Below are positions 7,212 through 15,203 of a stretch of DNA of 20,450 nt, piece after piece. This DNA comes from PHAA01 sp964584415 (GTDB lineage Bacteria > Bacillota > Syntrophomonadia > Syntrophomonadales > Syntrophomonadaceae). The stretch lies in the NCBI GenBank assembly GCA_964584415.1, contig CAZOZX010000035.1:1-20450 (forward strand), written 5' to 3'. Positions within the stretch are counted from its first letter, which is position 1. Each line of letters starts with the position of its first letter. Below the pieces are notes generated by a model that had not been told where the DNA came from, made no database searches, and saw only the letters and a program-made list of their open reading frames with translations. The translations under genes were made by a program, and so were the position numbers.

Positions 7212-8714
7212 ATGAAAAAAATAGTAATCATTGATATTGGTTCTAATTCTATTCGATTAGTATTGATCCGTTTAGGTAGAAAGGGCAACTTCAAAATAAT
7301 ACACGACCTTAAAGAATCAGTTGGGCTGGAAAAAGACTTGGATAAAGATTTGATTATTAAACCTGATCGAATCAGAAAAGCCTTAAGAACATTGCATATG
7401 TTTCGCAATCATTGCGAGGCGGTTAAACCTGACGAGATAATAGTAGTAGCCACTGAGGCAGTGCGCCGTGCAGCCAACCAGGAGGAGTTTCTGCAAAGAA
7501 TCAAAGAGGAAACCGAATTCGAAGTTAGGGTTTTATCAGGCAGGGAAGAAGCCTACTATGGATTTATTGGCGTGACTAACAGCATGGATATAAGTGATGC
7601 GTTGTTGATGGACCTGGGCGGGGGCAGTACGGAACTTACCTGGATTGAAAATGGCATGGTGAAGGAAACAGTGAGCCTGCCATATGGAGCTATTAATGTA
7701 ACCCAGCAATTTGAGTTGAACGATACGATAAAGGAAGATCAGCTGCGCAAATTGGAAAAGAAATTGGTAAACGTATATCAGCAGGTACCCTGGTTAAATA
7801 ATTATCAGATTCCCAGAATGGTGGGTATCGGTGGTACTTTTCGTAACTTGTGTAAAATTGACCGGCGCCGTAAAGCTTATCCATTAGAACGAACTCATAA
7901 TTATGTTATGCACGCTCAGGACATATATGAAATTCACAAAGAAATCAGTTCGCGCAACCTCAAGCAAAGGCGAACCATCAAAGGTCTTTCCGGTGACCGG
8001 ATTGATACTATTGTCGGTGCTACCTCCGTTATTACTCAGCTGACTAAGTTCTGCAATATCAATGAAGTGGTAATTAGCGGACATGGATTGCGGGAGGGTT
8101 TGATTTATGATTACATTGCCCGCAACATGAACCTTCAGGGGGATATTCTGGAAAAATCACTCCTCAAAAACCTCAATAATTATAACCTGGACATCGACCA
8201 TGCCCGAAGGGTTTATAAGATAACCTGCTCTATGTTTGAGCAGCTGCGGGGTTTAGCTAATATTGAAGGCGATTATGCTAAAGTGCTCAAGGCGGCCAGT
8301 ATGATGCATGATGTGGGGATGGCTCTTAATTTTTACCAGCAGAATGAACACGTTTTCTACGTTCTGGTCAATTCTGAACTACACGGATTATCTCATCGTG
8401 AGTTAGTTATGAGCGCCTATGCGGCTTCCAATCAGTTCAACAGCAAACGCCATTATGCCGGGCCCCGTTTTAAAATCTTCTTGGAAGAAAAGGATGAGGA
8501 AGCCCTAAAGGGAATCGGACTTCTGATACGGATTGCTCGCAGCCTGGACCGTTCTATGAGCGGATTGATTCAGGATGTTTTGATTGAGGTTGAAAAGGAC
8601 AAGGTCATTATCAAAACAATCGCATCTGGCAATATAGAGTTAGAAATACTGGATGCCCTGCGCTACTGCGATGATTTTCAGAGGTATTTTCACAAGCCGC
8701 TTTTCATAATGTAA
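7212..8714 (+). CDS. ppx: Exopolyphosphatase / Ppx-GppA phosphatase with HD domain
   Basis: A protein of 500 residues (E. coli Ppx 513). I chose the ATG at 7212 because AAAAGGGG lies 7 bases upstream; the GTG at 7206 would touch it. All Ppx/GppA motifs are present: IDIGSNSIR (phosphate-1, Asp8), ATEAVRRAAN (80-89), SGREEA with two Glu at 112-113, and DLGGGSTE (134-141, phosphate-2 with the metal-binding Asp). GIGGT follows near residue 210. The C-terminal part is HD-like with MHDVG (His366-Asp367). The family releases phosphate from polyphosphate ends and/or converts pppGpp to ppGpp; sequence alone does not settle which. It is transcribed divergently from the ppk1 operon, so the synthetic and degradative sides share one control region. 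It appears monocistronic. Confidence 0.92.
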   Translation: MKKIVIIDIGSNSIRLVLIRLGRKGNFKIIHDLKESVGLEKDLDKDLIIKPDRIRKALRTLHMFRNHCEAVKPDEIIVVATEAVRRAANQEEFLQRIKEETEFEVRVLSGREEAYYGFIGVTNSMDISDALLMDLGGGSTELTWIENGMVKETVSLPYGAINVTQQFELNDTIKEDQLRKLEKKLVNVYQQVPWLNNYQIPRMVGIGGTFRNLCKIDRRRKAYPLERTHNYVMHAQDIYEIHKEISSRNLKQRRTIKGLSGDRIDTIVGATSVITQLTKFCNINEVVISGHGLREGLIYDYIARNMNLQGDILEKSLLKNLNNYNLDIDHARRVYKITCSMFEQLRGLANIEGDYAKVLKAASMMHDVGMALNFYQQNEHVFYVLVNSELHGLSHRELVMSAYAASNQFNSKRHYAGPRFKIFLEEKDEEALKGIGLLIRIARSLDRSMSGLIQDVLIEVEKDKVIIKTIASGNIELEILDALRYCDDFQRYFHKPLFIM

Positions 8715-8839
8715 TCAATCCTCCAAAAAACTATTTCCAGTCTTTTGTTCGCGATATGACGAAATTAGGAATTGATTAATCTTATAACAATGTATAAACT
8801 ACATGAAATTACTTTGCTAACAAACTAATTTGATCGCTA

Positions 8840-8848
8840 TGCTATAAT
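8840..8848 (+). promoter_or_regulatory. Extended -10 promoter of the AOR operon
   Basis: TGCTATAAT followed by GAA, a 12-base match to the promoter of the ppx gene at 7156. No -35 with normal spacing is seen (TTGCTA at 8814 is 23 bases away). The transcript would start near 8855, leaving a leader of about 65 bases before the ATG at 8920. The 205-base gap (8715-8919) otherwise holds only AT-rich sequence and a weak inverted repeat. Confidence 0.6.
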
Positions 8849-8919
8849 GAAATTGGTTATACCGGGCATTAATTAATCTCTGCTGATGGTTTTAACGCAC
8901 TTTGAGAGGGGAGTTCAAA

Positions 8920-10824
8920 ATGGTCGCCAACGGTTATGCAGGCCATATCTTACGTGTCGATCTAAATAATAACAGTTACCGGATCGACGATCTTAATGAA
9001 GATTTATGCCGCCAATATTTAGGTGGTATAGGCTTCAACGCCAAGATCATATATGATGAGGTTCCAGTGGGAATTGATCCCCTTAGCGCTGAGAATATTT
9101 TGGTGTTTAGCGCCGGTACTATGGTTGGTTCCACATTTCCAACCGCTTCACGAACCGAGGTATCGGCGAAGTCTCCCATGACTGGCCTATTCGGTACTGC
9201 CAACTCAGGTATGTTTTTCGGAACCCAATTAAAGAATGCTGGATTCGATAGCATAGTAATTGAAGGGCAAGCAGAGTCTCCCCAATACCTTCACATTGAG
9301 GATGGCAAGGTGTCTATTAAAGATGCCGGGGAGTTATGGGGGAAGGATTCATGGGAAACCATAGACATTCTGAAGAAAAAGTATCCGGGCTGTGAGGTAG
9401 CATGTATAGGGCCGGCTGGTGAGAATATGGTGCGTTTCGCCTGTATTGAAAACAGTTATTTTGACGCCTGGGCCCGTACCGGTATGGGGGCGGTTATGGG
9501 GTCCAAAAACCTCAAGGCAGTCGTTGTAAGAGGGACGCAGGGTATAAAACCTTATAACGTCGAAAAGTTGATCGAGGTCACGTGGAAAGCCCGTAAACTT
9601 ATTGAATCATCACCGTTCTTCGCGCCGTTTAAGAGCTATGGAAGTATGAACGCAGCGATGCCGTATGGTAATTTCAAGGCCCTGAATGCTCATAATTTCA
9701 GCCAGGGTTGTCTGCCTGATTGGAAGGAAAACTTTGCTCGAAACAAGGTAGATCCTTTGACCTTTGGACATATAGCCTGCCAGTCCTGTATTATAGCCTG
9801 TGCCCATTGGGTGGAGATAAAGGAAGGCAAGTACAAGGGCTTGCGCATGAAAGATATGGAGGTAACGCCGACCACCTCTTTTGGTTCAGGCTGTGGGATG
9901 ACCCTGGAAGGATCAGTCAAAGCAGCAGAAATGAACCAGCGTTATGGAATGGACATGGTAAGTGCAGCTGGTGCGGCGGCAATGGCCGCCGAACTATATC
10001 AAAAGGGTGTAATATCCCGGGAGGACATCGGTTATGACCTGGAATTTGGCAATGACGAGGCCATGCTGCAGATGTTCGATGATATTGCCCACCGCCGCGG
10101 GATTGGTGATATATTGGCTGAGGGAGTGGCCCGGGCGGCGGTCAGATTTGAGCAAGGCGAAGCCAGCGCCATGCATGTGAAAGGCCTTGAAATACCTATG
10201 ATTGATCCCCGCGGCCGCACTTCTACCTGGAGTTTCGGTATTCTGACCAACATCAGGGGCGGAGATCATTTGCGTTGTCGCAATCCGGTGGAAAACCTGC
10301 GATATAACGAAAATAAATACCAATTCCTCAAAGAGCGGTTTGGCTTTGAACCGAAGATGTACGATGCCCTGGATATGCCAGAAGAGCTTAAATCAAAGGC
10401 AATAGACATGGATAACGACACCACCGATATAGCTATTATGTCTTACTGGGCGGAAGATCTGATCAACTTATTTAATTCCCTCGGGGTTTGCATCAGGCCT
10501 CCGGTTGAACACCGCATTGGTCCAACCATTCTGGCTGAAGCATATACTGCCTTTACCGGGATAGATATTGACCCGGTCCAGCTCATGTTGTCTGCTGAGC
10601 GCAGCTGGAATTTAATGAAGCTGTTTAATTTGAGAGAGGGAGAGAAACCAGAGGACTCTAAATTCCCCCGCCGGTTTTATGAGGAAGAGGTTGGCGGTAA
10701 AAAACTGGATGATGCTCAGATAAACGAAGTGCTGCGCCAATACTATCAGGCCCGTGGTTGGGACCCGCAGACGGGGATACCGACCCAGGAGAAACTGAAT
10801 GAATTAGGTCTTAAGCGTAATTAG
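8920..10824 (+). CDS. Aldehyde:ferredoxin oxidoreductase family catalytic subunit (AorB-like)
   Basis: A tungsten- or molybdenum-pterin enzyme of 634 residues in the AOR family. The ATG at 8920 follows GAGGGGAG with 6 bases spacing; the TTG at 8902 lies before that site. The N-terminus (GYAGHILRVDLNN, then RQYLGGIGFNAKI) is classic AOR. Cluster cysteines are Cys287, Cys290, Cys294 (CQSCIIAC) and Cys524 (GVCIRPP), nearly the same positions as Pyrococcus AOR. The family oxidises aldehydes to acids with low-potential electrons, or runs the reverse; other members include BamB of benzoyl-CoA reduction and YdhV. The substrate cannot be read here. The next three genes encode two ferredoxin subunits and a FAD/NAD(P)H protein, matching the AorABC type that couples to NAD. 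First gene of a tight operon; no pterin cofactor synthesis genes are in view. Confidence 0.93.
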   Translation: MVANGYAGHILRVDLNNNSYRIDDLNEDLCRQYLGGIGFNAKIIYDEVPVGIDPLSAENILVFSAGTMVGSTFPTASRTEVSAKSPMTGLFGTANSGMFFGTQLKNAGFDSIVIEGQAESPQYLHIEDGKVSIKDAGELWGKDSWETIDILKKKYPGCEVACIGPAGENMVRFACIENSYFDAWARTGMGAVMGSKNLKAVVVRGTQGIKPYNVEKLIEVTWKARKLIESSPFFAPFKSYGSMNAAMPYGNFKALNAHNFSQGCLPDWKENFARNKVDPLTFGHIACQSCIIACAHWVEIKEGKYKGLRMKDMEVTPTTSFGSGCGMTLEGSVKAAEMNQRYGMDMVSAAGAAAMAAELYQKGVISREDIGYDLEFGNDEAMLQMFDDIAHRRGIGDILAEGVARAAVRFEQGEASAMHVKGLEIPMIDPRGRTSTWSFGILTNIRGGDHLRCRNPVENLRYNENKYQFLKERFGFEPKMYDALDMPEELKSKAIDMDNDTTDIAIMSYWAEDLINLFNSLGVCIRPPVEHRIGPTILAEAYTAFTGIDIDPVQLMLSAERSWNLMKLFNLREGEKPEDSKFPRRFYEEEVGGKKLDDAQINEVLRQYYQARGWDPQTGIPTQEKLNELGLKRN

Positions 10825-10841
10825 GGGATGAGGTTGTTTTT

Positions 10842-11333
10842 GTGAAGAAACAGTTACAGGTTGATCTAAATAAATGTAACGGATGCGGTCTATGCCAATT
10901 AGCTTGTGCAGTAAAACATAACCGCCAATTCAATCCGTCATTGGCTCGCATTAAAATATGGCGGGAGGAAAGCCGCGGATTAAATATTCCGATGGTATGC
11001 CAGCAATGTGCAGAGCCTCCTTGTGAGGCCGCGTGCTTAATGAATGTAATCACCAAGGATCCGGCAACCGGCATTACCCAACGGGATTATGAACATTGCA
11101 TAGGCTGCAGAGCCTGTCAGGCAGCCTGTCCGTTTGATGCATGCTGCTATGACCATAGTATGGATGTGGTCGTGAATTGTGATCTGTGCGGAGGCAGTCC
11201 CGCTTGTGTGGAGATTTGTCCCTTCGGCGCTCTGCAATATTCCGATCTGGATGAAACCCTGGAAAGGATGAGAGAAGCTGAAGCGTTAAAACGTGTTGCA
11301 GTTCCGGAACGGGAAAGGAGTCAGCATGGATAG
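10842..11333 (+). CDS. Four-cluster ferredoxin-like electron transfer subunit (AorA/HycB type), copy 1
   Basis: A protein of 163 residues with a GTG start, GAGG about 8 bases upstream and 17 bases after the AOR gene. Sixteen cysteines fall into four motifs: CNGCGLCQLAC, CQQCAEPPCEAAC, CIGCRACQAAC and CDLCGGSPACVEIC. These predict four [4Fe-4S] clusters in the fold of DmsB/HycB-like subunits. An extra Cys pair (DACCYD) follows the third motif. There is no signal or twin-arginine sequence, so it acts in the cytosol. It should pass electrons between the AOR cluster and the FAD protein. Its last 8 bases overlap the start of the flavoprotein gene, indicating translational coupling. It is a paralog of the gene at 12600-13070. 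Confidence 0.9.
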   Translation: MKKQLQVDLNKCNGCGLCQLACAVKHNRQFNPSLARIKIWREESRGLNIPMVCQQCAEPPCEAACLMNVITKDPATGITQRDYEHCIGCRACQAACPFDACCYDHSMDVVVNCDLCGGSPACVEICPFGALQYSDLDETLERMREAEALKRVAVPERERSQHG

Positions 11334-12576
11334 GATAATAATACTTGGCAACGGTGCTGCCGGTAACAGTGCCGCTGATACTATTCGACGACTCAAGCCC
11401 GATGCATCTATAACGATAGTAGCGCCAGAAGTTTTACCGGAATATTCGGCGTGCGCATTACCTGATTATTTGTCTGGATGGATAAAAAGAGAAAAGCTGT
11501 TCGTCAAGCAATGGGATAACTACCATCTCAACAATATTAATATTTTACTTGGTCGGCAAGCCTTGCGAATAGATGCCAAGCGCTGTTTGCTGGAGACCGA
11601 TAGGGAAGAAATAGACTATGATGGCTTGATCATTGCGACAGGGAGCCGAGCCTTTATTCCACCCGTACCAGGGCATGAACTGGCCGGCAATTTTGTGGTT
11701 AAAACTCTTAGTGATATTGACTCGATTGCCCAGTATCCTGCCTGGAGAGTGGTAGTCGTTGGTTCAGGCAATATTGGCATTGAGACTGCCGAGGCTCTGC
11801 ATAGCCGTGGCTGCAAAGTCACTGTTATTGAGTTAATGGATCATATCTTACCTCGAATATTTGACCGGCAACCTGCTGAACGAATTGGCAGGATGTTGAC
11901 TGATAACGGCATAGAGATTTTAACCGGGGAAAAAGTTACTGCAGTGATAGGAGAGAACAAAACGGAGGCAGTCAAAAGTGATCGGCTTACTATCCCTTGT
12001 GACATGGTTATATGGGCTGCAGGAGTAAAACAAAATGTAGAAATAGCTCGGGAGGCCGGCGTAGTAATCGGAGATTGGGGGGGCATTAAAGTGAATTCTC
12101 ACATGCAGACCAATTTCTCCAATATTTATGCTGCCGGGGACTGTGTCGAGTCCGTCGATTATTTGACCGGTTTACCCACTTTAAGCTTGCTTTGGCCTAA
12201 TGCCAAGAGACAAGGAGAGGTTGCTGCATCAAACTGTTTAGGGCATGAACTGGAATATGAAGGCGCGGTAAATCTTGTGGTAGAGGATATTTTTGGGACT
12301 ACCGTTACGTCAATGGGTTTAACCTGGCAAGGACTGAAAGACAGCAGAGCCGTTCTTATGGAAGGGGAAAATCCTACTCAGTATTGGAGGATTGTAGTTC
12401 TAAACGACCGTATCATGGGTATGCAGGCCATAGGAATAACATCTGGTCTGGGAGCCTTAATGGCTATGCTGAAAAACCGTATTACACTCAGTGAATTTAA
12501 CCGGATTTTATCTGATCCCGATTTGGTCAGAAAGGCTGCCTGGTACCTGCCGGCTCGCCAATTCCTATCGATTTAG
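11326..12576 (+). CDS. FAD-dependent NAD(P)H oxidoreductase (AorC-like, pyridine nucleotide-disulfide family)
   Basis: A protein of 416 residues. The ATG at 11326 has AAAGGAG 5-6 bases upstream and overlaps the preceding stop by 8 bases. FAD binding: GNGAAGNSAADTI (8-20) and IYAAGDCVES near 265-275. NAD(P) binding: VVGSGNIGIETAEAL near 142-156. A cysteine at 43 (YSACALPDYLSG) sits at the position of the single active cysteine of CoA-disulfide reductase and NADH oxidase (Cys42/43). The C-terminal region is short and unlike the glutathione reductase dimer domain. In this operon it most likely exchanges electrons between NAD(P)H and the ferredoxin subunits; whether Cys43 is redox active is open. 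Related folds include the NirB N-terminus and rubredoxin reductases. Confidence 0.9.
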   Translation: MDRIIILGNGAAGNSAADTIRRLKPDASITIVAPEVLPEYSACALPDYLSGWIKREKLFVKQWDNYHLNNINILLGRQALRIDAKRCLLETDREEIDYDGLIIATGSRAFIPPVPGHELAGNFVVKTLSDIDSIAQYPAWRVVVVGSGNIGIETAEALHSRGCKVTVIELMDHILPRIFDRQPAERIGRMLTDNGIEILTGEKVTAVIGENKTEAVKSDRLTIPCDMVIWAAGVKQNVEIAREAGVVIGDWGGIKVNSHMQTNFSNIYAAGDCVESVDYLTGLPTLSLLWPNAKRQGEVAASNCLGHELEYEGAVNLVVEDIFGTTVTSMGLTWQGLKDSRAVLMEGENPTQYWRIVVLNDRIMGMQAIGITSGLGALMAMLKNRITLSEFNRILSDPDLVRKAAWYLPARQFLSI

Positions 12577-12599
12577 AATCATGAGATGAGGTAGTGATT

Positions 12600-13070
12600 A
12601 TGAAGAAGGTACTGCTAATTGATTATCATCATTGTGTAGGTTGTAAGAATTGCGAGATGATTTGTTCTTTGGTCCATGAAGGGATCTGTTCACCATCTTT
12701 GTCGCGAATTAGGGTAGCCAAGGATGAGCGGGCTGGTTGGAATGTGCCGATAAGCTGCTCTATGTGTGAAAAACCGGTTTGTGTCACGGTGTGTCCCACT
12801 GGGGCAAGCAGCCGTAATGAGGAGACCGGGATAGTTCTAATAGACGATAACAAATGTATAGGCTGTCTGCAGTGTGTACAAGCCTGCCCTTTCGGTCATG
12901 CCAACTTCAATCCCGCGCGAGGGGTAGCCTTCAAATGCGATCGCTGCGGGGGCGAACCTCAATGTGCCAAGTATTGTTGGACCGGCGCCATTACTTTCGA
13001 GCCAGTAGATTTAGAATTGGAACGCCGCCGGGAAGAAACGGCACGCCGGGCGGTTCGTGAGCAGGATTAA
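12600..13070 (+). CDS. Four-cluster ferredoxin-like electron transfer subunit (AorA/HycB type), copy 2
   Basis: A protein of 156 residues. The ATG at 12600 follows GAGG with 8 bases spacing, 23 bases after the flavoprotein gene. Sixteen motif cysteines fall in the same order as copy 1: CVGCKNCEMIC, CSMCEKPVCVTVC, CIGCLQCVQAC and CDRCGGEPQCAKYC, again predicting four [4Fe-4S] clusters. It is an obvious paralog of the gene at 10842-11333 but clearly diverged: different N-terminal loop, no extra CC pair, and CWTG where copy 1 has CPFG after the last cluster cysteine. It has no export signal. It ends the operon; 123 bases without a clear terminator separate it from zapA. It could be a second wire in the complex or a docking partner for a different donor. 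Confidence 0.9.
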   Translation: MKKVLLIDYHHCVGCKNCEMICSLVHEGICSPSLSRIRVAKDERAGWNVPISCSMCEKPVCVTVCPTGASSRNEETGIVLIDDNKCIGCLQCVQACPFGHANFNPARGVAFKCDRCGGEPQCAKYCWTGAITFEPVDLELERRREETARRAVREQD

Positions 13071-13193
13071 GGTGATTTGCCCCAATCCGTGATTAAGCTT
13101 TCTGATCTATACTTTTTATATGTTTGGCCGGTAAAAGGATATCTGGTATTTTTAGAGAAATAGTATCATAATTCGGCAAAGGGGGCACGAATC

Positions 13194-13475
13194 GTGGATA
13201 GGAAGTCGAGTAATAATATCAACAAGGTTGCGGTAGAAATATTTAACCAGGTGTACATTGTAAAAGGAACAGAGAACGTTGAATATATTGAGATGTTGGG
13301 GGCTTACGTCGACCGCCGCATGCGTATGATCGAACAGCGTAACCACAGTTTGTCGGTGACCAAAGTAGCTGTTTTGACGGCCTTAAATTTGGCCGACGAA
13401 CTAAACAAATTGCAGGAAGATTACGATGATTTGGTTAAAGCATTGGAAGAGGAAAAAAGAAACAGGACGGTATAA
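13194..13475 (+). CDS. zapA: Cell division protein ZapA-like
   Basis: A protein of 93 residues with a GTG start 8 bases after AAAGGGGG. The pattern VAVEIFNQVYIVKGTENVEY, then the dimer-forming helix (DRRMRMIEQRNHSLSVTKVA, ALNLADEL) and a C-terminal coiled coil, is that of clostridial and bacillar ZapA. ZapA binds FtsZ and bundles its filaments at the division ring. The position before polX and mutS2 is the standard Firmicutes order, which strengthens the call. Only 3 bases separate its stop from polX. Confidence 0.88.
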   Translation: MDRKSSNNINKVAVEIFNQVYIVKGTENVEYIEMLGAYVDRRMRMIEQRNHSLSVTKVAVLTALNLADELNKLQEDYDDLVKALEEEKRNRTV

Positions 13476-13478
13476 TGG

Positions 13479-15155
13479 ATGACCAACCGGGAAATAGCCA
13501 GATTACTGGATCATATCGCTGATATTCTCCAGTTCCAGGATGAGAACCCCTTTAAGGTTAAAGCGTATCGTCAGGCCGCTAATTCTATTTATCATTTGGA
13601 TGAAGACATTCAATATCTCTATGAGAAGGACCGACTCGGCGAGATTCCCGGAGTTGGCAAAGCCATCCATGCTAAAATTGAGGAGATGGTCGAAAAGGGG
13701 AGCCTGGAGTATTATGAAAACCTGCAAAAACAGGTGCCTGAAGGCTTGCTTGATATGTTGGCCATACCCGGGGTAGGACACAAAACCATCAAAATGTTGT
13801 ACGAGCAATTAGGTGTCACCAACCGGGAGCAACTGTTAAACGCGGCCCAAGATAAAAGGATAAGACTGCTGCCGGGAATGGGCAGTAAAACTGAATTTAG
13901 CATTATTAAAGGTATCGAAATGCTGGAGCAGCATAGTCAGAAGAACACCTTGGGTTTTGTGCTTCCTATGGGACAACAGTTGTTGGACTACCTAAAAAGC
14001 ATGGATATGGTAACAGAAGCATCTCTGGCGGGCAGCATAAGAAGAGGGCGACCGCTGGTTACTGATATCGACATAGTAGCAGCTTCCCGCGACGAGGCAA
14101 CAGTCAGAAGTAGAGTAGCACTTTACCGGGATGTCAAGCAGATTAACTGTTCCGAGGAGGGTCACATAGAGGGTGTGCTGCAGTTTAACATTCCCTTTGA
14201 GGTAATTATAGTTGCACCCGATGATTATTGTTCTGGATTATTTTGGGCTACCGGTTCCAAAGAGCATCTAGCCAAAATCTTTCCGGAGGGGAGGAGCAGG
14301 GAGCTCAATAAGTTTTCTAATGAAGAAGAAATCTACGCCAGTTTAGGGATGAAATATATTCCTCCTGAATTGAGGGAAGATCAAGGTGAAATAGAAGCTG
14401 CGGCCCACGATGAACTGCCACAATTAATAGAAATAAGTGATCTTCAAGGTGACTTACACTGCCATTCCGGTTGGAGCGACGGGGCCAGCAAACTGTCGGA
14501 GCTGGCAGAAACTGCCCGGGCTATGAATTATACCTACCTTGCCATTACTGATCACTCCCGTTCATTAGCTATAAGCGGCGGGCTCAATGAGGAGAGGCTT
14601 TCTGCCCAGGGGCAGGAGATTGATCGACTGAATCAGCAATGGGATGATTTCAGATTCCTCAAAGGTACCGAGGTCGATATTATGCGAGATGGCAGCCTTG
14701 ATTATAATCAGGAAATACTCGAGAATCTTGAAGTAGTAATAGCATCCATCCACACCAATTTTCACCTTGACCGGGAGCGACAAACCGAGCGCATCATTCA
14801 AGCTATAAAAGACGGAAATGTGGATATTATTGGTCATTTGACGGGAAGATTACTTAACCGGCGCCCCCCGTATGAGATTGACCTCCAGAAAGTTTTGGAG
14901 GCTGCGGCCAAATCCAGGATAATATTGGAGATAAATTCTCACCCTGACCGGCTGGATATAGATGCAGAAGTAGCTAGGCAGGCACGGGATATGGGAATCA
15001 AGGTAGCCATAAACAGTGATGCTCACCATAAGAATGATCTTGGGTTGGTGCAATTTGGAGTAATTAATGCCCGTCGGGGCTGGCTGCAAAAAGGGGATGT
15101 AGTAAATACCTGGAGCAGAGAATCGGTGATTAAGTACTTAAAGAATAAGGAATAA
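13479..15155 (+). CDS. polX: DNA polymerase X family protein with PHP domain (divergent polymerase site)
   Basis: A protein of 558 residues (B. subtilis PolX 570). Order: helix-hairpin-helix 8-kDa-type domain (LLDHIADILQFQDENPFKVKAYR, IPGVGKAIHAKI, IPGVGHKTIKML), Pol X catalytic domain, then a C-terminal PHP domain. The first two catalytic aspartates are Asp196 and Asp198 (TDIDIV). The third, Asp in B. subtilis (VDFRLV), is Glu241 here (FEVIIV), and the next Arg is Ile. TGSKEH is kept, but the following Asn is Leu and the stretch after it is about 14 residues shorter. The PHP domain keeps DLHCHS, ITDHS, SIHTNF, GHLTGR and INSDAH, so 3'-5' exonuclease or AP-endonuclease activity is expected. 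Role: gap-filling repair in the cytosol. Polymerase activity may be altered (inference). Confidence 0.92.
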   Translation: MTNREIARLLDHIADILQFQDENPFKVKAYRQAANSIYHLDEDIQYLYEKDRLGEIPGVGKAIHAKIEEMVEKGSLEYYENLQKQVPEGLLDMLAIPGVGHKTIKMLYEQLGVTNREQLLNAAQDKRIRLLPGMGSKTEFSIIKGIEMLEQHSQKNTLGFVLPMGQQLLDYLKSMDMVTEASLAGSIRRGRPLVTDIDIVAASRDEATVRSRVALYRDVKQINCSEEGHIEGVLQFNIPFEVIIVAPDDYCSGLFWATGSKEHLAKIFPEGRSRELNKFSNEEEIYASLGMKYIPPELREDQGEIEAAAHDELPQLIEISDLQGDLHCHSGWSDGASKLSELAETARAMNYTYLAITDHSRSLAISGGLNEERLSAQGQEIDRLNQQWDDFRFLKGTEVDIMRDGSLDYNQEILENLEVVIASIHTNFHLDRERQTERIIQAIKDGNVDIIGHLTGRLLNRRPPYEIDLQKVLEAAAKSRIILEINSHPDRLDIDAEVARQARDMGIKVAINSDAHHKNDLGLVQFGVINARRGWLQKGDVVNTWSRESVIKYLKNKE

Positions 15156-15203
15156 TGGAGTAGCGAAATACTAGTAAAGGAAGCTCTTCAAGGGGGAACG
15201 CTT

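Noticed and set aside
7082..7408. 108-codon - strand open frame covering the divergent promoter region and the 5' end of ppx
   Set aside because: It overlaps the conserved N-terminus of ppx and the promoter elements; the translation has no recognisable domain.
8712..8778. Inverted repeat TAATCAATCCT ... AGGAATTGATTA after the second ppx gene, as a terminator
   Set aside because: The arms are AT-rich and imperfect, about 45 bases apart, and no T-run follows; it is compatible with chance.
8849..8919. Molybdenum/tungsten cofactor riboswitch in the AOR leader
   Set aside because: The leader from the proposed start is only about 65 bases, too short for the known Moco motif, and I see no matching stems.
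9994..10323. 109-codon open frame antisense to the AOR gene
   Set aside because: It is a shadow of a strongly conserved gene; no Shine-Dalgarno and no recognisable protein.
13071..13193. Promoter or terminator between the AOR operon and zapA
   Set aside because: TATACT at 13108 and CATAAT near 13167 have no matching -35 or TG extension, and no stable hairpin is visible, so no site is called. The gap still probably separates two transcription units.
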